Positions 22,157 to 32,963 of a DNA stretch of 48,084 bases are shown here, one piece after another. Under the pieces are notes generated by a model. It did not search any database. It was not told the origin of the DNA and saw only the letters and a list, made by a program, of their open reading frames with translations. Location: positions 1,389 to 49,472 of the forward strand of contig NW_014040358.1 of NCBI RefSeq assembly GCF_001186125.1, in the 5' to 3' direction. A program made the translations under genes and the position numbers. Numbering within the stretch: position 1 is the first letter of the stretch; each line of letters starts with the position of its first letter. This DNA comes from Sphaeroforma arctica JP610 (taxonomy: Eukaryota; Opisthokonta; Ichthyosporea; Ichthyophonida).

Positions 22157-24200
22157 ATGACAAAAAAAGACAATAAACCTTCAAAGAAACGCAAGACTGA
22201 ACGTAAGAAGATGGAGAGAGAAGCCGCTAGCGCTGCCGCAGAAGCAACCGCCGCTGCTGCCAATGCGTTTAACCGCACCGTAGCCGAAGCACTTGTCTCT
22301 GACAATAACAGTCAACAGGATAATGCTTCGGATAAGGATGTAGCCGCTCCGATTAAGGAGACTACTTCTACAGACAGAGCCCGAGGGCCAACTATTGCTT
22401 CCACTTCAAAGCTTGCATTTACGAAACCAAGAAGTGAAACAAGGGACACGTCTCAAGACGCCCCAACCAATTCTTCTGACGAAACTCAGAAAGAAAAGTC
22501 CCCAATTATAGGGGACAAAGACGAATCTCAGAAGGTACCTATACCGGAACCAGAAGAGGAGGCAAGCTCAAGTGGCAAACCCGAATCTACATCCGAGACC
22601 ACTGAACCAACGCGCATATGTAAGTTAATTACTGAAAACACTGATCTTAAGAATCAGTTAGCCACCCTTATGAAAGACTTGACTGTTGAACATGTAGATC
22701 GAATGTATAGATCACGAAAACATACACAGCACTTACGCGAGCATGTTTCTCCGGGCATTACTGAATCCCTGCAGAAGTGAACAGAACGTCGACAGGCAAT
22801 TCCGCCCGAAAAGCGTAAAGGCCTGAGCGCTACACCTGTGGCAGATGTGGCAGATGTGCTTAGCGTATCTATACCTTACGAGATACTACCACCAGAACTT
22901 CAGGTTAATTACTCGCCTGTTCTAACACCCGGCTATGAGTCGCCCGTCCTTGAAGGTATTATAGACCCAGAGGCATGTAAAAATACTCCGCCACCTTTAC
23001 TCAACTGGGATGACAATCGTCGAAAACCAGTTAAGACTGGGTATGTTATCCACCCAAGAGTATAATACCAACTACTATCCGAGGAACAGAGCACCGAAAG
23101 GCCTAAACCATGGACTTTACAATGGGTAATAAACACCTCCGTAAACGTGTTAACGATGTCGAATTTAATCGCTTCGATCGCACAGCATTACACCAGCCCG
23201 CAGAGGATTTCCACTCTGACGAGGTGACCGAACTTAATAAATCGGTCGACGATTACACCAATAAGATGGAAATCGCCCATGACGAGCACCGTGCTGATGA
23301 CGTATCATATTTTGCTAATATGATCGCGATCAAGCAGAAGCGCATCGATCAGCTACTTCAGGCCCAACGTGGGCAAGACCACAGGGATACCCCCGCAGAG
23401 GATTTCCACTCTGACGAGGTGACCGAACTTAATATACCGGTCGACGATTACACCAATAAGATGGAAATCGCCCATGACGAGCACCGTGCTGATGACGTAT
23501 CATATTTTGCTAATATGATCGCGATCAAGCAGAAGCGCATCGATCAGCTACTTCAGGCCCAACGTGGGCAAGACCACAGGGATACCCAGAAGTACAAGTG
23601 ACAGATCAGTCGACTTAAGTCGAACTGGGATGCCAACAGCAAGCAGGTCGAGTTTATAAACAACCATGACCTCGACACGTTAACCTGTACGCTTAATGCG
23701 TTTACGGTCATGCTGGAGACGAATGATATCGCTCCAATGGATTTCCGCTTTAATGCAGTCGTTTGACCCTACAGGAACAAGTTACTTGATCTTGCAACGA
23801 CACCAGCATGAGCTAGACATTTGTCGTGACTGGCCAGCTGTGTGTTGGTTGGATACGTTCTTATTAAGCAAGGTCATGCGAAGTCCAGGACTGAGTTCAA
23901 TCTTAACTGAACCAGTTGAGAATACTCCTATTCAGAGTTATATTCTGAAACTCGATGCTGACCTTAAACGTCCAGATATAACAAAGGACAAGGCACAGCG
24001 ATGGCACGAGTTCCTGGTTATGCATGTTTTATGTAAGAACATAGGGAACAACGACCGTGAAAGTCTGTACACCGAGTTGCAACGTAAATACGCTACTGAG
24101 GCTCGAGACAAGGGACATGAAACAAAGTTTCATCTATCCCGACTTACGTGGGAACAGTTTTATGATACTGTATCCACTCTTTTCCCGCATACCGAGTAAC
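22157..24200 (+). pseudogene. Gag-like region of the gypsy element
   Basis: Starts with a Lys-rich segment (MTKKDNKPSKKRKTERKK) and an Ala-rich helix, then a Ser/Thr/Glu-rich linker, a duplicated helical block (23197-23586) and a capsid-like part (CRDWPAVCWLDTFLLSKV, then RWHEFLVMHVLCKNIG). A Cys-rich part farther on (24380-24540, including CGYDMYQ and KCDKCEKTNGYHAKSC-like spacing) suggests a nucleocapsid zinc knuckle. Fossil; broken. Confidence 0.6.
23197..23586 (+). repeat. 195-bp tandem duplication in the gag-like region
   Basis: Two adjacent 195-base units (23197-23391 and 23392-23586) differ at only a few bases (AATAAATCGG versus AATATACCGG). Exactly 65 codons each, so the repeat keeps the frame. 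Each unit encodes a charged helix-rich block (DFHSDEVTELN, MEIAHDEHRADD, IAIKQKRIDQLLQAQRGQ). Confidence 0.95.
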
Positions 24201-24599
24201 CTCGAAGGGAAAGGTGGTAAATAAGAAAAATCGGACACCTCTCACGCCAGACGTCAGGTGATAAACCTCGTCAGACGCGTCCTAACCAGACACGTGCTCG
24301 TGACTCCACTCAATCAACGCAACCCAATGTACGGGCACGCGCGGAGGCGAAGGACAAGGAACCTTCATTCAAGGAGATTAAGAAATGTGCCGACACACAG
24401 TGTGGGTATGACATGTACCAATTGACCCCTAACGGTTATTGGAATGGCAGACATGCACCCACACTTTCTTACTAAGTGTGACAAGTGTGAGAAGACCAAT
24501 GGCTATCACGCCAAGTCTTGTGACAGAAAGCCCGACATTAAGTTGGAGTGAAAGTATCACCAGGTACAATCGTTACAAAGGAAATACAACGACTCGTTA

Positions 24600-24950
24600 G
24601 ACGAGCGTGTAATAATACCTGTATATTGCAATTGAGATAAAGTCCTTGCATTGATTGATCCTGGTTCAGAAATTTCATGCATATCCGACCGCTTTGCATT
24701 AATGAAAGACATTGAAAGGCGCACTCAAACTACTCACCTAATCTTAGCAGATGACAAAACTTCTAAGTGTGATACCATGGTCACAGATGTTAAAATCTCC
24801 CTGGCCGATGATAGAAATATCACTACCCAAGCTGTGATAGTTAAGATGTCACAGAAGTACGACTTAATAGTCGGAATGAGTGACTTACTCACTCTAGGTA
24901 TAACCGTAACTGGTTTACCAAATAACATAGATCCATTAAGGGATCAATAG
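24600..24950 (+). pseudogene. Aspartic protease domain of the gypsy element
   Basis: ALIDPGSEISCIS matches the retropepsin active-site region (family D-T/S-G), with Pro at the middle position here. It is followed by TTQAVIVKMSQKYDLIVGMSDL, the flap and 'ILG-D' end of retroviral-type proteases. Fossil part. Confidence 0.7.
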
Positions 24951-25089
24951 ACGATATCTGTCTGAAACCATATAAGCCCCCGTCAGACACAGTCAAGGCA
25001 TTAATACCTGACTTTGCGGACAAAATTATGGATCTGATTCTAGTAAATAGGAAGATAAAGATCACAGATTGGGCAAATTTTTGTTTTCG

Positions 25090-25856
25090 CATTGGCCAGG
25101 CGAGTCCTGCAGAGACTCAACGAACAAAATTTCAAGATTAACGAGACGAAATGTCACTTCGCCATGAGCGAAATACAGCTCTTAAGCTACCGTATATCTG
25201 GGGAAGGTATTAAAATCGACCCCGGTAAGGTGGAACACCTGTTAGATTGGCGAACACCAACTACAGGAAGAGATGTGAACAGCATGTGTGGGTTTGTAAA
25301 CTTCTTTTCAGATGGAGTACCACATTTGGCTGATTATCTTAAACCCTTTAAACACTTAAGATGTCATAAAGGCAAACTAGGAGACTTGTGGACTAAAGAG
25401 TTTGATGACACATTTAAAGCGCTCAAGAACGCAGTCCAACAATCCCCTGTTGTACAAGGACCAGTCGATGGCGTGCCTTTTGAAATAGCAACGGACGCAT
25501 CAGACTTAGCACTCGGAGGTGTACTATACCAGGATATAGATACTAAACCTAGGTATATGCAATTCTTTAGCCGAGCAATGAATGCATCACAGTTGAATTA
25601 TCCAACTGTGAAGCAAGAGCTACTAGCCATAGTAGCAGCTTTAACACACTTCCGCGAATACTTATACGGAACAGCTTTTACGCTGATGTGTGATCAGAAG
25701 TCCCTTCAATATATGAAGGAAATGAAGCCAGACTCTCAATTACTGAGCCGATGGCATGATACACTATCAAAGTTTCATTTTGATATCAAACATCTACCAG
25801 GGATACATAACCATTTACCGGATATTTTATCACGCTTTGTACCGTACTTTAATTAA
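25090..25856 (+). pseudogene. RT C-terminal part and RNase H of the gypsy element
   Basis: RT thumb/connection: KINETKCHFAMSEIQLLSY, GIKIDPGKVEHLLDW and GFVNFFSDGVPHLADYLKP are the usual gypsy landmarks after the catalytic YXDD box. RNase H: FEIATDASDLALGGVLYQ, KQELLAIVAALTHFREYLYG, LMCDQKSLQYM, then HLPGIHNHLPDILSR, which includes the usual acidic residues. The first half of RT is not recognisable in the element. Confidence 0.85.
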
Positions 25857-25859
25857 ATC

Positions 25860-26260
25860 CGTACGTGAGTTACTAGCCACTGATTGGAAATGTAACCCCA
25901 GGTGGTTTGAACTGGCTCAAAAGATATTTGGGCCACACATAGTTGACATGTTTGCTGCACATCATAATGCACAACTTAAGAATTACAGGACTTTAAATCA
26001 TCCTATGGGAGACTCCTTTCAACTAGACCTCCCCGAACATAATGCGTGGGCCAATCCACCATGTCAGTTAATTGTCCAACTACTAAATTATGTTCATATA
26101 CACAAAGCTACCATCACGTTGTGTTGCCCATTACGGAGTAAAGATCTATGGCTCAATACATTAATAAGCATGATACAATGCGAGCCAATATATTTAGATA
26201 GGGAAGTAGATACTTTCCTATATCAGGGTACCCGAGCCGTCCAGAAGACGCCCTGAAGAC
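25860..26260 (+). pseudogene. DIRS-type / Dam-like methyltransferase-like domain in gypsy pol
   Basis: Directly after RNase H comes PHIVDMFAAHHNAQLKNYRT, then DSFQLDLPEHNAWANPPCQL, then ATITLCCPLRSKDLWLN. The pattern 'DxFA..N', a 'D' block, then '(N/D)PP' and 'tl..P' is the one described for the methyltransferase-like domain of DIRS/Ngaro elements. NPP recalls the (D/N)PP(Y/F) motif of N6-adenine methyltransferases, here with Cys in place of the aromatic residue. Activity is not implied. A homologous block sits at the same place in the second gypsy element (30060-30480). Confidence 0.55.
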
Positions 26261-26659
26261 ATATAGGTCCCATTGGAACAACCAAATGAACCCCTTCTGA
26301 GATCTTCCTTAACAAGGTCAAAGAATATGAGATTCCACTCTCAACTAAATTGAACGTTAAGCAGTTCAAAGGCAACACAGCATTTGATACAATCTACTAA
26401 TGACACTACAGTTAAGAAGCGCCAGTCGCTAGCTAGGACTCTGTTTAATAACATAAAGTCCAAGACCGAAGTCTTTCAACCTCTATTTTTAAAGGGATTA
26501 ATGAAAGATAATCCTGAAACATATACACATATAATGCGACTATTAAATAAGTCAGGTGTATCAAACGCACACGAGCGCACTTATGACGCTCATGCAAAAG
26601 CAGGACAGGAGTATGGAAACACTACAGACTTAGAGACCACGCAAGTGGATTCTCAACAC

Positions 26660-27260
26660 TCTACCTTTATTCTGGAAGAGCAGAATGATGAAAACATTCT
26701 TGCTTGGCTGAAGCAAAGTCATAAGCTGAAGCACCAGAACGTAGTAGAAGCACTTAAAGATGCTAAGCGACATGGGATCGCGCACCCTAAGCTGGCAACT
26801 TTAGTTGACAGAGTATATCAGTCATGCACAGACTGTGATCTCAATCAGATCAAGCGCTATGGCTTCGCACCACTTAAGAGTGTGACTGAAGATGTTCCAT
26901 GGCGCAGGGTCATCATTGATCTGGTTGACCTGCCTACGTCCGAGCACACAGGCGACCGTTACATATGCCATTTCTTTGATGTGGCGTCACGGTATAACTT
27001 GCTCTATCCATTTAAGGCCAGAGTACGCAGACCGTGGCAGAATTATGTTGCCAAGTCTTTGCTGACCACGGGTGGCCAGGTATAATGTGTACTGATAACG
27101 GTAGCGAGTTCTGCGATGACGTAATATAATCGTTAGTACTCGTATCAGGCATGTGCCATAAAAGGGGTGTACCATATAAACCGCAAACACAAGGCGCGAA
27201 TGAAACGCGCCATAGAAGACTTAAGTTCTTCTTACGTACTGCATTAACGGATGATGCAGA
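26660..27260 (+). pseudogene. Integrase of the gypsy element
   Basis: An HHCC-type zinc region (HGIAHPKLATLVDRVYQSCT followed by DCDLNQIKRYG) precedes the catalytic core (WRRVIIDLVDLP, then GDRYICHFFDVASRYNLLYP) and then CTDNGSEFCDDV and GVPYKPQTQGANETRHRRLK. These hold the first two acidic residues and the usual 'P..QG..E' third-acid region of Ty3/gypsy integrases. Fossil part. Confidence 0.8.
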
Positions 27261-27529
27261 TGATTGACCGTACCACCTTAAGTGGGTACAAACACAAATG
27301 AACGAGTGTGCTGATCCGGTTACTGGTACAACACCCACTCACTATTTTCGTGGCAGATAAAGTGAGTTACCAATACCTTTTAACAAGGACGAACCTAATC
27401 ACCATGGGCTACCATGGTTTGAGAAGGAACAACGTATTTATAACGTTGTATATCCTTGCTTGCGAGGAACACGCAATATTGCCTTATTAAAAAGGCAAAA
27501 TTGATGGAATTCTACCAAAAAAGATAGCA

Positions 27530-28085
27530 GAGTATCAGGTTGGAGACAGAGTTAACATCCGTCAACGTAATTCCGATGCTACTGTATTAACATCTAAATG
27601 GATAGGACCATATATAATCTCTGTAGCTGACGTTAAAAGTGAAACCTACCAGGTTAATAACCCCGACGGTTCCCAGTGTTTTAAATATAGGCACTAGTCG
27701 GATTCAGACTACTGAGATTATTCTCGCAAGTAGACATGACTCTAATGCCCCTCTTGATCGTTCTGAATTTAAAGACATTATATGGAGAACGGATAAGGGA
27801 GGCTATACATACTATCGTACACGCTTTATAGACGGTACAATCGCTGAGTTGACTTCAGATGCTTTCGATAATCAAGACTATTTAAAAGCCTTTAATCGAA
27901 AATGGCGTAAACGCCTTTTTAAGTCACAAACTGAAAAAGATAGCATGTTTCCATCGTCTGAAGGCACGAAAGTTAAAACTTACCCGCCTACAGCATTTAT
28001 CCCGAGCTTTAATGCTCACCCTTCATATGTGCTTAAGACACTGAAGCGTAAGAAACGTCCAGTCGACCATCACGGACCTACTTGA
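27530..28085 (+). pseudogene. Integrase C-terminal part of the gypsy element
   Basis: VGDRVNIRQRNSDATVLTSK followed by WIGPYIIS matches the SH3-like GPY/F module (G-x-x-V ... W-x-GPY-x-I). The later part (FKDIIWRTDKGGYTYYRTRF, DGTIAELTSDAF) has an exact counterpart in the second element (DGTVAWLTSDAF at about 31935). No chromodomain was recognised. Confidence 0.65.
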
Positions 28086-28262
28086 CCTAAGCCCAAAACT
28101 CAAAGGGTGACCGAGATCGCTTAACTTCTCCGCCTGAGAAACATTAATTATACGTTATGCTACTTAATGTTTTCGACCCGTTTTCCTTTCTCGCTTTTTG
28201 ACCCATAATCAGCTTGAGTGAGCAACTTGCTTCTCCTGGGTCTCAAAGCTGGGTGGGGGCTG

Positions 28263-29033
28263 TGTAATAGCCGGGCCTCCACATTAGACTCTATGTTCTA
28301 AACGTACTCTTAAGCAGTACGTAAACTGTAAACGTACTCTTAATAGTACAAGGAACTTAAGTTTCCTAAACGGGTTTTAACGGTTTTATTAATTAATACT
28401 TTTTCCATTTTACATATCAGATATTTGGACAAGGACATTAAAAGGCCCCAGTAAAATACCAAACATAAGATTTGGTCTAGTTTTATTAATAGAACTATAT
28501 TTACTTTTCAAATCTATTTATATCTGAATACTTCGGTAGCGAGATGGCTCAACAGAACATAGATTTCTAAGGACTATTAGCGTTGCTTAGTTTATCCTCC
28601 GTTCAGCCAACCAGATGTGCCAGTCTGATGAAAGCTAAGTTGGTAATTCTTGATAAGTGGCAAGTTAATGGTTAATGCAATAACTATGGACATCAGGAGT
28701 ATTTTTCTTTTTCTTCTTCTTTTTTTCCTTCTTTTAAAGATAGGATTTTATGAGTCTCTCGGATTCGCCCCAACGAAACATGCCATAGTTTCTAATAGAG
28801 CAACAACGAAACACTAAATAAATTCCCTTCGGCGAAAACAGTACTGAGAGGAATATATATAGGCAATGTCTCAGCCTCAAAATCCCTCAGAGTATTGCTG
28901 TTTTCACGAGGCATACCTAACTTTACCAAAAGACTCATTTCGTTTATTTACTTCGGATTTCACGATGCTTAGACTTAACCTACGCGTTTAATTACTCTAA
29001 GGCGTTAATATCGCTTTGATAGACTGAATCGTA
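28263..29033 (+). repeat. Right LTR of the gypsy element
   Basis: Direct repeat of 21286-22053. Preceded by a purine-rich tract at about 28250-28262. Confidence 0.9.
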
Positions 29034-29189
29034 CACGTATATGGGGAATGAGCTCTCGTAGCCTGAGAATCAACGATTGAGTGCGAAGCGGCACACAAAC
29101 GGTATTCTCCTGCTGATTAATATATAGGATAACAGCATCAGAGTCCGTGTACTCTGTTCTCGAAGATCGAACTCCAGCTCGGAAGTATA

Positions 29190-29390
29190 AATCAGCAACG
29201 CTAGCTCCCAAGAATAAACCAGCCACTATATCTCCCGAGTATAAACCAGCCACTCTAGCTCCCGAGTATAAACCAGCCACTCTAGCTCCCGAGTATAAAC
29301 CAGTCGCTCTAGCTCCCGAGTATAGACCAGCCACTCTAGCTCCCGAGTATAAACCAGCCACTCGAGCTCTTGAGTATAACACAGCGATAT
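29190..29390. repeat. 27-bp minisatellite (CTCCCGAGTATAAACCAG)
   Basis: About seven 27-base units share CTCCCGAGTATAAACCAG and CCACTCTAG. Because 27 is a multiple of three, both strands stay open and encode repeats such as APEYKPATL or ARVAGLYSG. I consider this an accident of the unit length. Confidence 0.9.
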
Positions 29391-29589
29391 CTACTAGACA
29401 ATTCCTTGGGCTCTGTTTGGAATCATCGGGTTAACTGGTTTGCACGGTTTCTGCTATTGGTAGTTTTTCTCCGACACAGGTATAGTTCTATACTGTACTT
29501 GCCAGAACGCATATATGGTGTCACTAATCAACAGTTGTCTCAAGTATTCAGAACGACGGATTACTCGAGACGTACACCTCGGGTCCTCT

Positions 29590-29690
29590 AGCTCTCAGAG
29601 GTAAAATGCCAGCACGATGCTCTAGCTCTCGAGGATAATGCCAACACACTGCTCTAGCTCTCGAGGATAATGCCAGCGGATCCCTCTTGT
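29590..29690. repeat. Minisatellite of about 33 bp (CTCTAGCTCTCGAGGATAATGCCA)
   Basis: Three to four units with TCTAGCTCTCGAGGATAAT and GCCA(A/G)CAC. The CTAGCTC core is shared with the 27-bp array just upstream, so the two arrays may be related. Confidence 0.8.
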
Positions 29691-29776
29691 TCGTGGAGAT
29701 AAAATTAGCGTCCCAGATATTTGTATATCTTCATTCCTGAAGCTCGCACACGTTTCGTGCTTCAGCTTGGGGGGGT

Positions 29777-30003
29777 TGTGGTCAGATATACGATTTAGGG
29801 TTATTAGGGTTTTTGTGATCAGATATATGATTTAGGGTTATTAGGGTCTATTTGTGGATCGGTCATAAACCCAGTTTAGGGTTTTGATCCGATTACGCAC
29901 ATGCGCTAATTGACCAGATGTTAATCGAGTAATGTTCAATAAATATCCAACGACTCACCTCTGATGAAGGGAGTACGTTGAGATATAGTTATTATTTACC
30001 ACA
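29777..30003 (+). repeat. LTR of the pol-less element family, with tandem block (fossil)
   Basis: Starts TGTGGTCAGATA directly after a purine tract (GCTTGGGGGGGT) and ends TTTACCACA, as in the 15889 LTR. Inside is a duplicated block of about 36 bases (GATCAGATATATGATTTAGGG twice, with variants) that itself contains TTAGGG units. The preceding purine tract suggests this is a 3' LTR whose interior upstream has decayed or been replaced by minisatellites. Confidence 0.65.
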
Positions 30004-30059
30004 GGATGCTTAATAAGAATTAGTTTAGCCTCGCTCAATCAAGATGGGGTCCATTTATT

Positions 30060-30590
30060 ATTGATATGTTCGCCGCAGAACATAACAAACAGGCTTTTGA
30101 TTTTAGGTCGTTGACTCATCCTAAAGGTGATGCCTTTCAACTTGACTTATCAAAGCATAATGCGTGGGCTAAATCACCTGGACAACTTATCGCACAGTTG
30201 TTAAATTATGTTAATATTACTAAATCTACCACTACGCTGTGTTGTCCCTTACGTGGCTCCGACCCATGGATACGTGATTTAAATAATATGATACAAGACG
30301 AGCCTATCTATGTCAACCGTGAAACCGACACGTTCTTGTATCAGAGATCCTATTCTATTAAGAAGACACCTTGGAAACACACCATCGTTTGTCGCATCGG
30401 TCCTGCAGGTACCACTAAGTGCAAGCCCTCAACCGAGTTCTTAGCTAAACTAGAGGAGTCTAAGGAGTTTGAACAAAAGCTCAAGACTCATACAACACAT
30501 GCATCCAACAAGAATGCGGTCGAGGTGATGCCGATTGAGACGGCATTAGATCATAAAAAACATGGAACTAGCTAAGGCCATGGATCAAAG
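30060..30590 (+). pseudogene. DIRS-type methyltransferase-like domain, second copy
   Basis: IDMFAAEHNKQAFDFRSLTH, then DAFQLDLSKHNAWAKSPGQL, then STTTLCCPLRGSDPW and PIYVNRETDTFLYQ. Aligns along its length with 25860-26260. The position matching NPP reads KSPG here, so the putative catalytic motif is changed. A linker rich in Lys/Glu follows. Confidence 0.55.
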
Positions 30591-30599
30591 ACTCAAAGC

Positions 30600-31480
30600 T
30601 CTAAGGGAACCTGAAGCTCGCACTCAACTACTTAATGCGCTGCTTAAAGAACAGGCAGGAGTTGTGAAACAACTGAAGAAGATACTTCAACAATATAATG
30701 TTGTTAATTACGTATCTCAGGAGTCTACCCCTTCTGATACTGAAGTTGCCCTATCTAACGGGACTATGGTTCATCCAGCCAGCGTTACACAGAATCTGAC
30801 TGACTTAGAGGAGCTCGAGAGTAAAGTTAAAATAATACATAATTTAACTCATCGAGCATATGAACATACTTATAAGATGGCTATTCGTGCAGGGCTTGAT
30901 CACCCGGCGTCGAAAGAAACGATACGTAATGTATACCGACGCTGTACTGATTGTGAAAAGAATCAGATCAAGCGCTACGGTTGGGCACCCCTAAAAAGTG
31001 TGACAGATGACCAACCGATGCGCCGAGTCCAAGTCGATTTGGTTAAACTCCCGCGATCCAGGCACACTGGCGATGTATATATCTGTCATTTCTTATGTGT
31101 AGCTTCGGGCTATAACTTGCTTTATGCAATACCAAACAAACGCCCGCAAACAGTGGCAGATTTATGCTATCACGTCATTAATGACTTCGGTTTCCCCCGA
31201 GTATGATAACGGTAGTGAGTTTTGTACCGACGTAATGGAGACACATATACTCGTATCAGGCATGACCCATAGGCGTAGTGTTCCTTATAAACCTCAAACG
31301 CAGGGTGCAAATGAGACACGTCATAGAGAACTAAAGAAGCTATTGCGTACTGCACTAGATGACGTTGAGGATATGTGGCCTTATCATTTAAAATGGGTTC
31401 AGACTCAAATGAATAACTGCATGAATCTTCAAACTGGAACACTCCCGTTTTACTACTTATTTGGCCGCTATAGTGAATTA
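30600..31480 (+). pseudogene. Integrase of the second gypsy element
   Basis: Zinc region with CTDCEKNQIKRYGWAPLKSV (near-identical to the first element's CTDCDLNQIKRYG), core RRVQVDLVKLPRSRHTGDVY and ICHFLCVASGYNLLY, then NGSEFCTDV and RSVPYKPQTQGANETRHREL. The catalytic acidic positions are recognisable. Fossil part. Confidence 0.8.
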
Positions 31481-31599
31481 CAAGCAACGTTTGACAAAAC
31501 TGCCCCGAGAAACACGTTACTCCATGGCTACAAAAGTCGAGCATGCAGAACGTTGTTTACCCTTGTTTACTCGAGCACAAAAATCGTGTCCTACTTAAA

Positions 31600-32330
31600 G
31601 CGTATAACCGATGGATTAACATTAAAAACATTGTTCAGTTCAAAGTTGGCGATTATGTTAACATTATAAATCGCAATGCCAACGTTTCCGAACTCTCTTC
31701 TAAGACAATTGGGCCTTCTGTTATTTACTACCATGATGAGAAGAGTGATACTTACGAAGTGAATAACATAGATGGTACTAGCGCAACTAATCTAGGCACT
31801 CACCGTATCCCTACCTCCGAACTCTTATTCGCTCGCTCATTTGACTCTGATGTCCCAGTTATGGAGTCACAAGTCAAAGATATAATTGACAAAACATTCG
31901 AAGACGGCTACACTTACTACAAGACCCGTTTTATGGATGGGACAGTAGCTTGGCTAACCTCCGATGCATTTCGGGAATTTTGCGACTTCCTTCGAATTTT
32001 TAATAAGAAAAGGAACAAGTGTCTACATAAGAACACACGAGATAAACGGAAAGGGTTTCCTCAGGTGACTACAAACCCTGATGGATATGAAATTCCCTAT
32101 TTGCCACATACTTCCTATGTGACTAAACTTTCTGATCTGCTTACCAACAGAGCAGAACTTCGAACTTACTTTCTAATGAAGAACAACCTTTGGCTATTAC
32201 CTTATCAAGTAATAAACGTAAGGCGCCTGCATCGGAAATGGTTACTGGACCAAATACTAAACGACATAGAGTACAACATGAGTCTTGAACTCGTACATAT
32301 AGGCACATACTTATTCGATAAGTCATGACC
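31600..32330 (+). pseudogene. Integrase C-terminal part of the second gypsy element
   Basis: FKVGDYVNIINRNANVSELS and KTIGPSVIYYHDEKSDTYEV match the GPY/F-type module. FEDGYTYYKTRFMDGTVAWL and TSDAF match the first element. The frame runs to a stop at 32328 and then 86 bases to the LTR. Confidence 0.65.
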
Positions 32331-32414
32331 GAAACCGGGTTACTTTGGTTTTCGCTTTACGAACTAGATTGTACCTTCACGTACGTCCGTAGTCCTAAAA
32401 GCTACTGGGGGCTA

Positions 32415-32810
32415 TGTAAAAATACGGCCTCCGGTCAGTCTAAAATATCAAGATCAAATGAGATAACACACTGGTTTTTATTTGCATTTAAATTTTTTTA
32501 ATACAATTTCTTTTTCCAATATTTCCAAAGTGTTCTAAATTCACTTTGATGGCTCCAATAGCCTGAGTATTTGGTATGACTCATTTACTTGTACCTATTT
32601 GAGACGATAGTAGATGTAGGATACTATAAACTAAATTTTATAATCTCTGAACTACTATTTATAGGTTTTGGTCTTCCCGCCAATCTCCAAAATCCAATAA
32701 GTCTTTTTCATTTTTTAACCTTTCTTCAGATGGAACTTTATTTATATTAGTTAATGTATTAACTTGACTTACATTCTTATATCTATCTACAAATTAGACG
32801 TGTGGTCATG
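32415..32810 (+). repeat. 3' LTR of the second gypsy element (right end uncertain)
   Basis: Starts TGTAAAAATACGGCCTCC, aligning with TGTAATAGCCGGGCCTCC of the first element's LTR, directly after a purine tract. I have no second copy in the window, so the right end (somewhere between about 32780 and 32950) is a guess. Confidence 0.5.
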
Positions 32811-32963
32811 AACACTTAGTACTTCTAGTGAAAATTATTCAATAAAGAACTGCTAGAGGTACGTTCTGTGTGATAAAGGATATTAAGGCTCTTACCAACA
32901 GGCAGTCCCGATCATTCTTGCACAAGCTACCACTGCTAAATCCTAACTGACTTAAATTGTATC

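Larger units (their letters stand above)
21286..29033 (+). mobile_element. Ty3/gypsy LTR retrotransposon with extra methyltransferase-like domain (fossil)
   Basis: About 7.75 kb, bounded by direct LTRs of about 770 bp (21286-22053 and 28263-29033), both starting TGTAATAGCCGGG. The interior gives, in order, gag-like region, aspartic protease, C-terminal RT, RNase H, a DIRS-type methyltransferase-like domain, integrase and its C-terminal SH3-like part. RNase H before integrase places it in Ty3/gypsy. A purine-rich tract (TGGGTGGGGGCTG) precedes the right LTR. The LTRs show 5 differences in their first 120 bases, so the insertion is fairly young. It is broken, with on the order of ten disruptions and only part of RT present. 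No clear target duplication was seen. Confidence 0.85.
30010..32414 (+). mobile_element. Second Ty3/gypsy element, 3' half only (fossil)
   Basis: Begins within pol, at the methyltransferase-like domain, and runs through integrase and its C-terminal part to a purine tract (CTACTGGGGGCTA) and an LTR start at 32415. The protein text is clearly related to, but well diverged from, the 21.3-29.0 kb element, so it is a separate lineage, not a duplicate. Its 5' half is absent, and it starts just after the LTR at 29777-30003. It is broken, with a few disruptions, though the frames are longer than in the first element. Confidence 0.8.

Noticed and set aside
25860-26260. Reading the extra gypsy domain as an envelope or a second RNase H
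   Set aside because: No signal peptide or membrane segment, and it lacks the D-E-D-D spacing of RNase H; the DIRS methyltransferase-like pattern fits better.
29005-29382. 125-codon - strand frame with repeated ARVAGLYSG
   Set aside because: Explained by the 27-bp minisatellite with a unit divisible by three.
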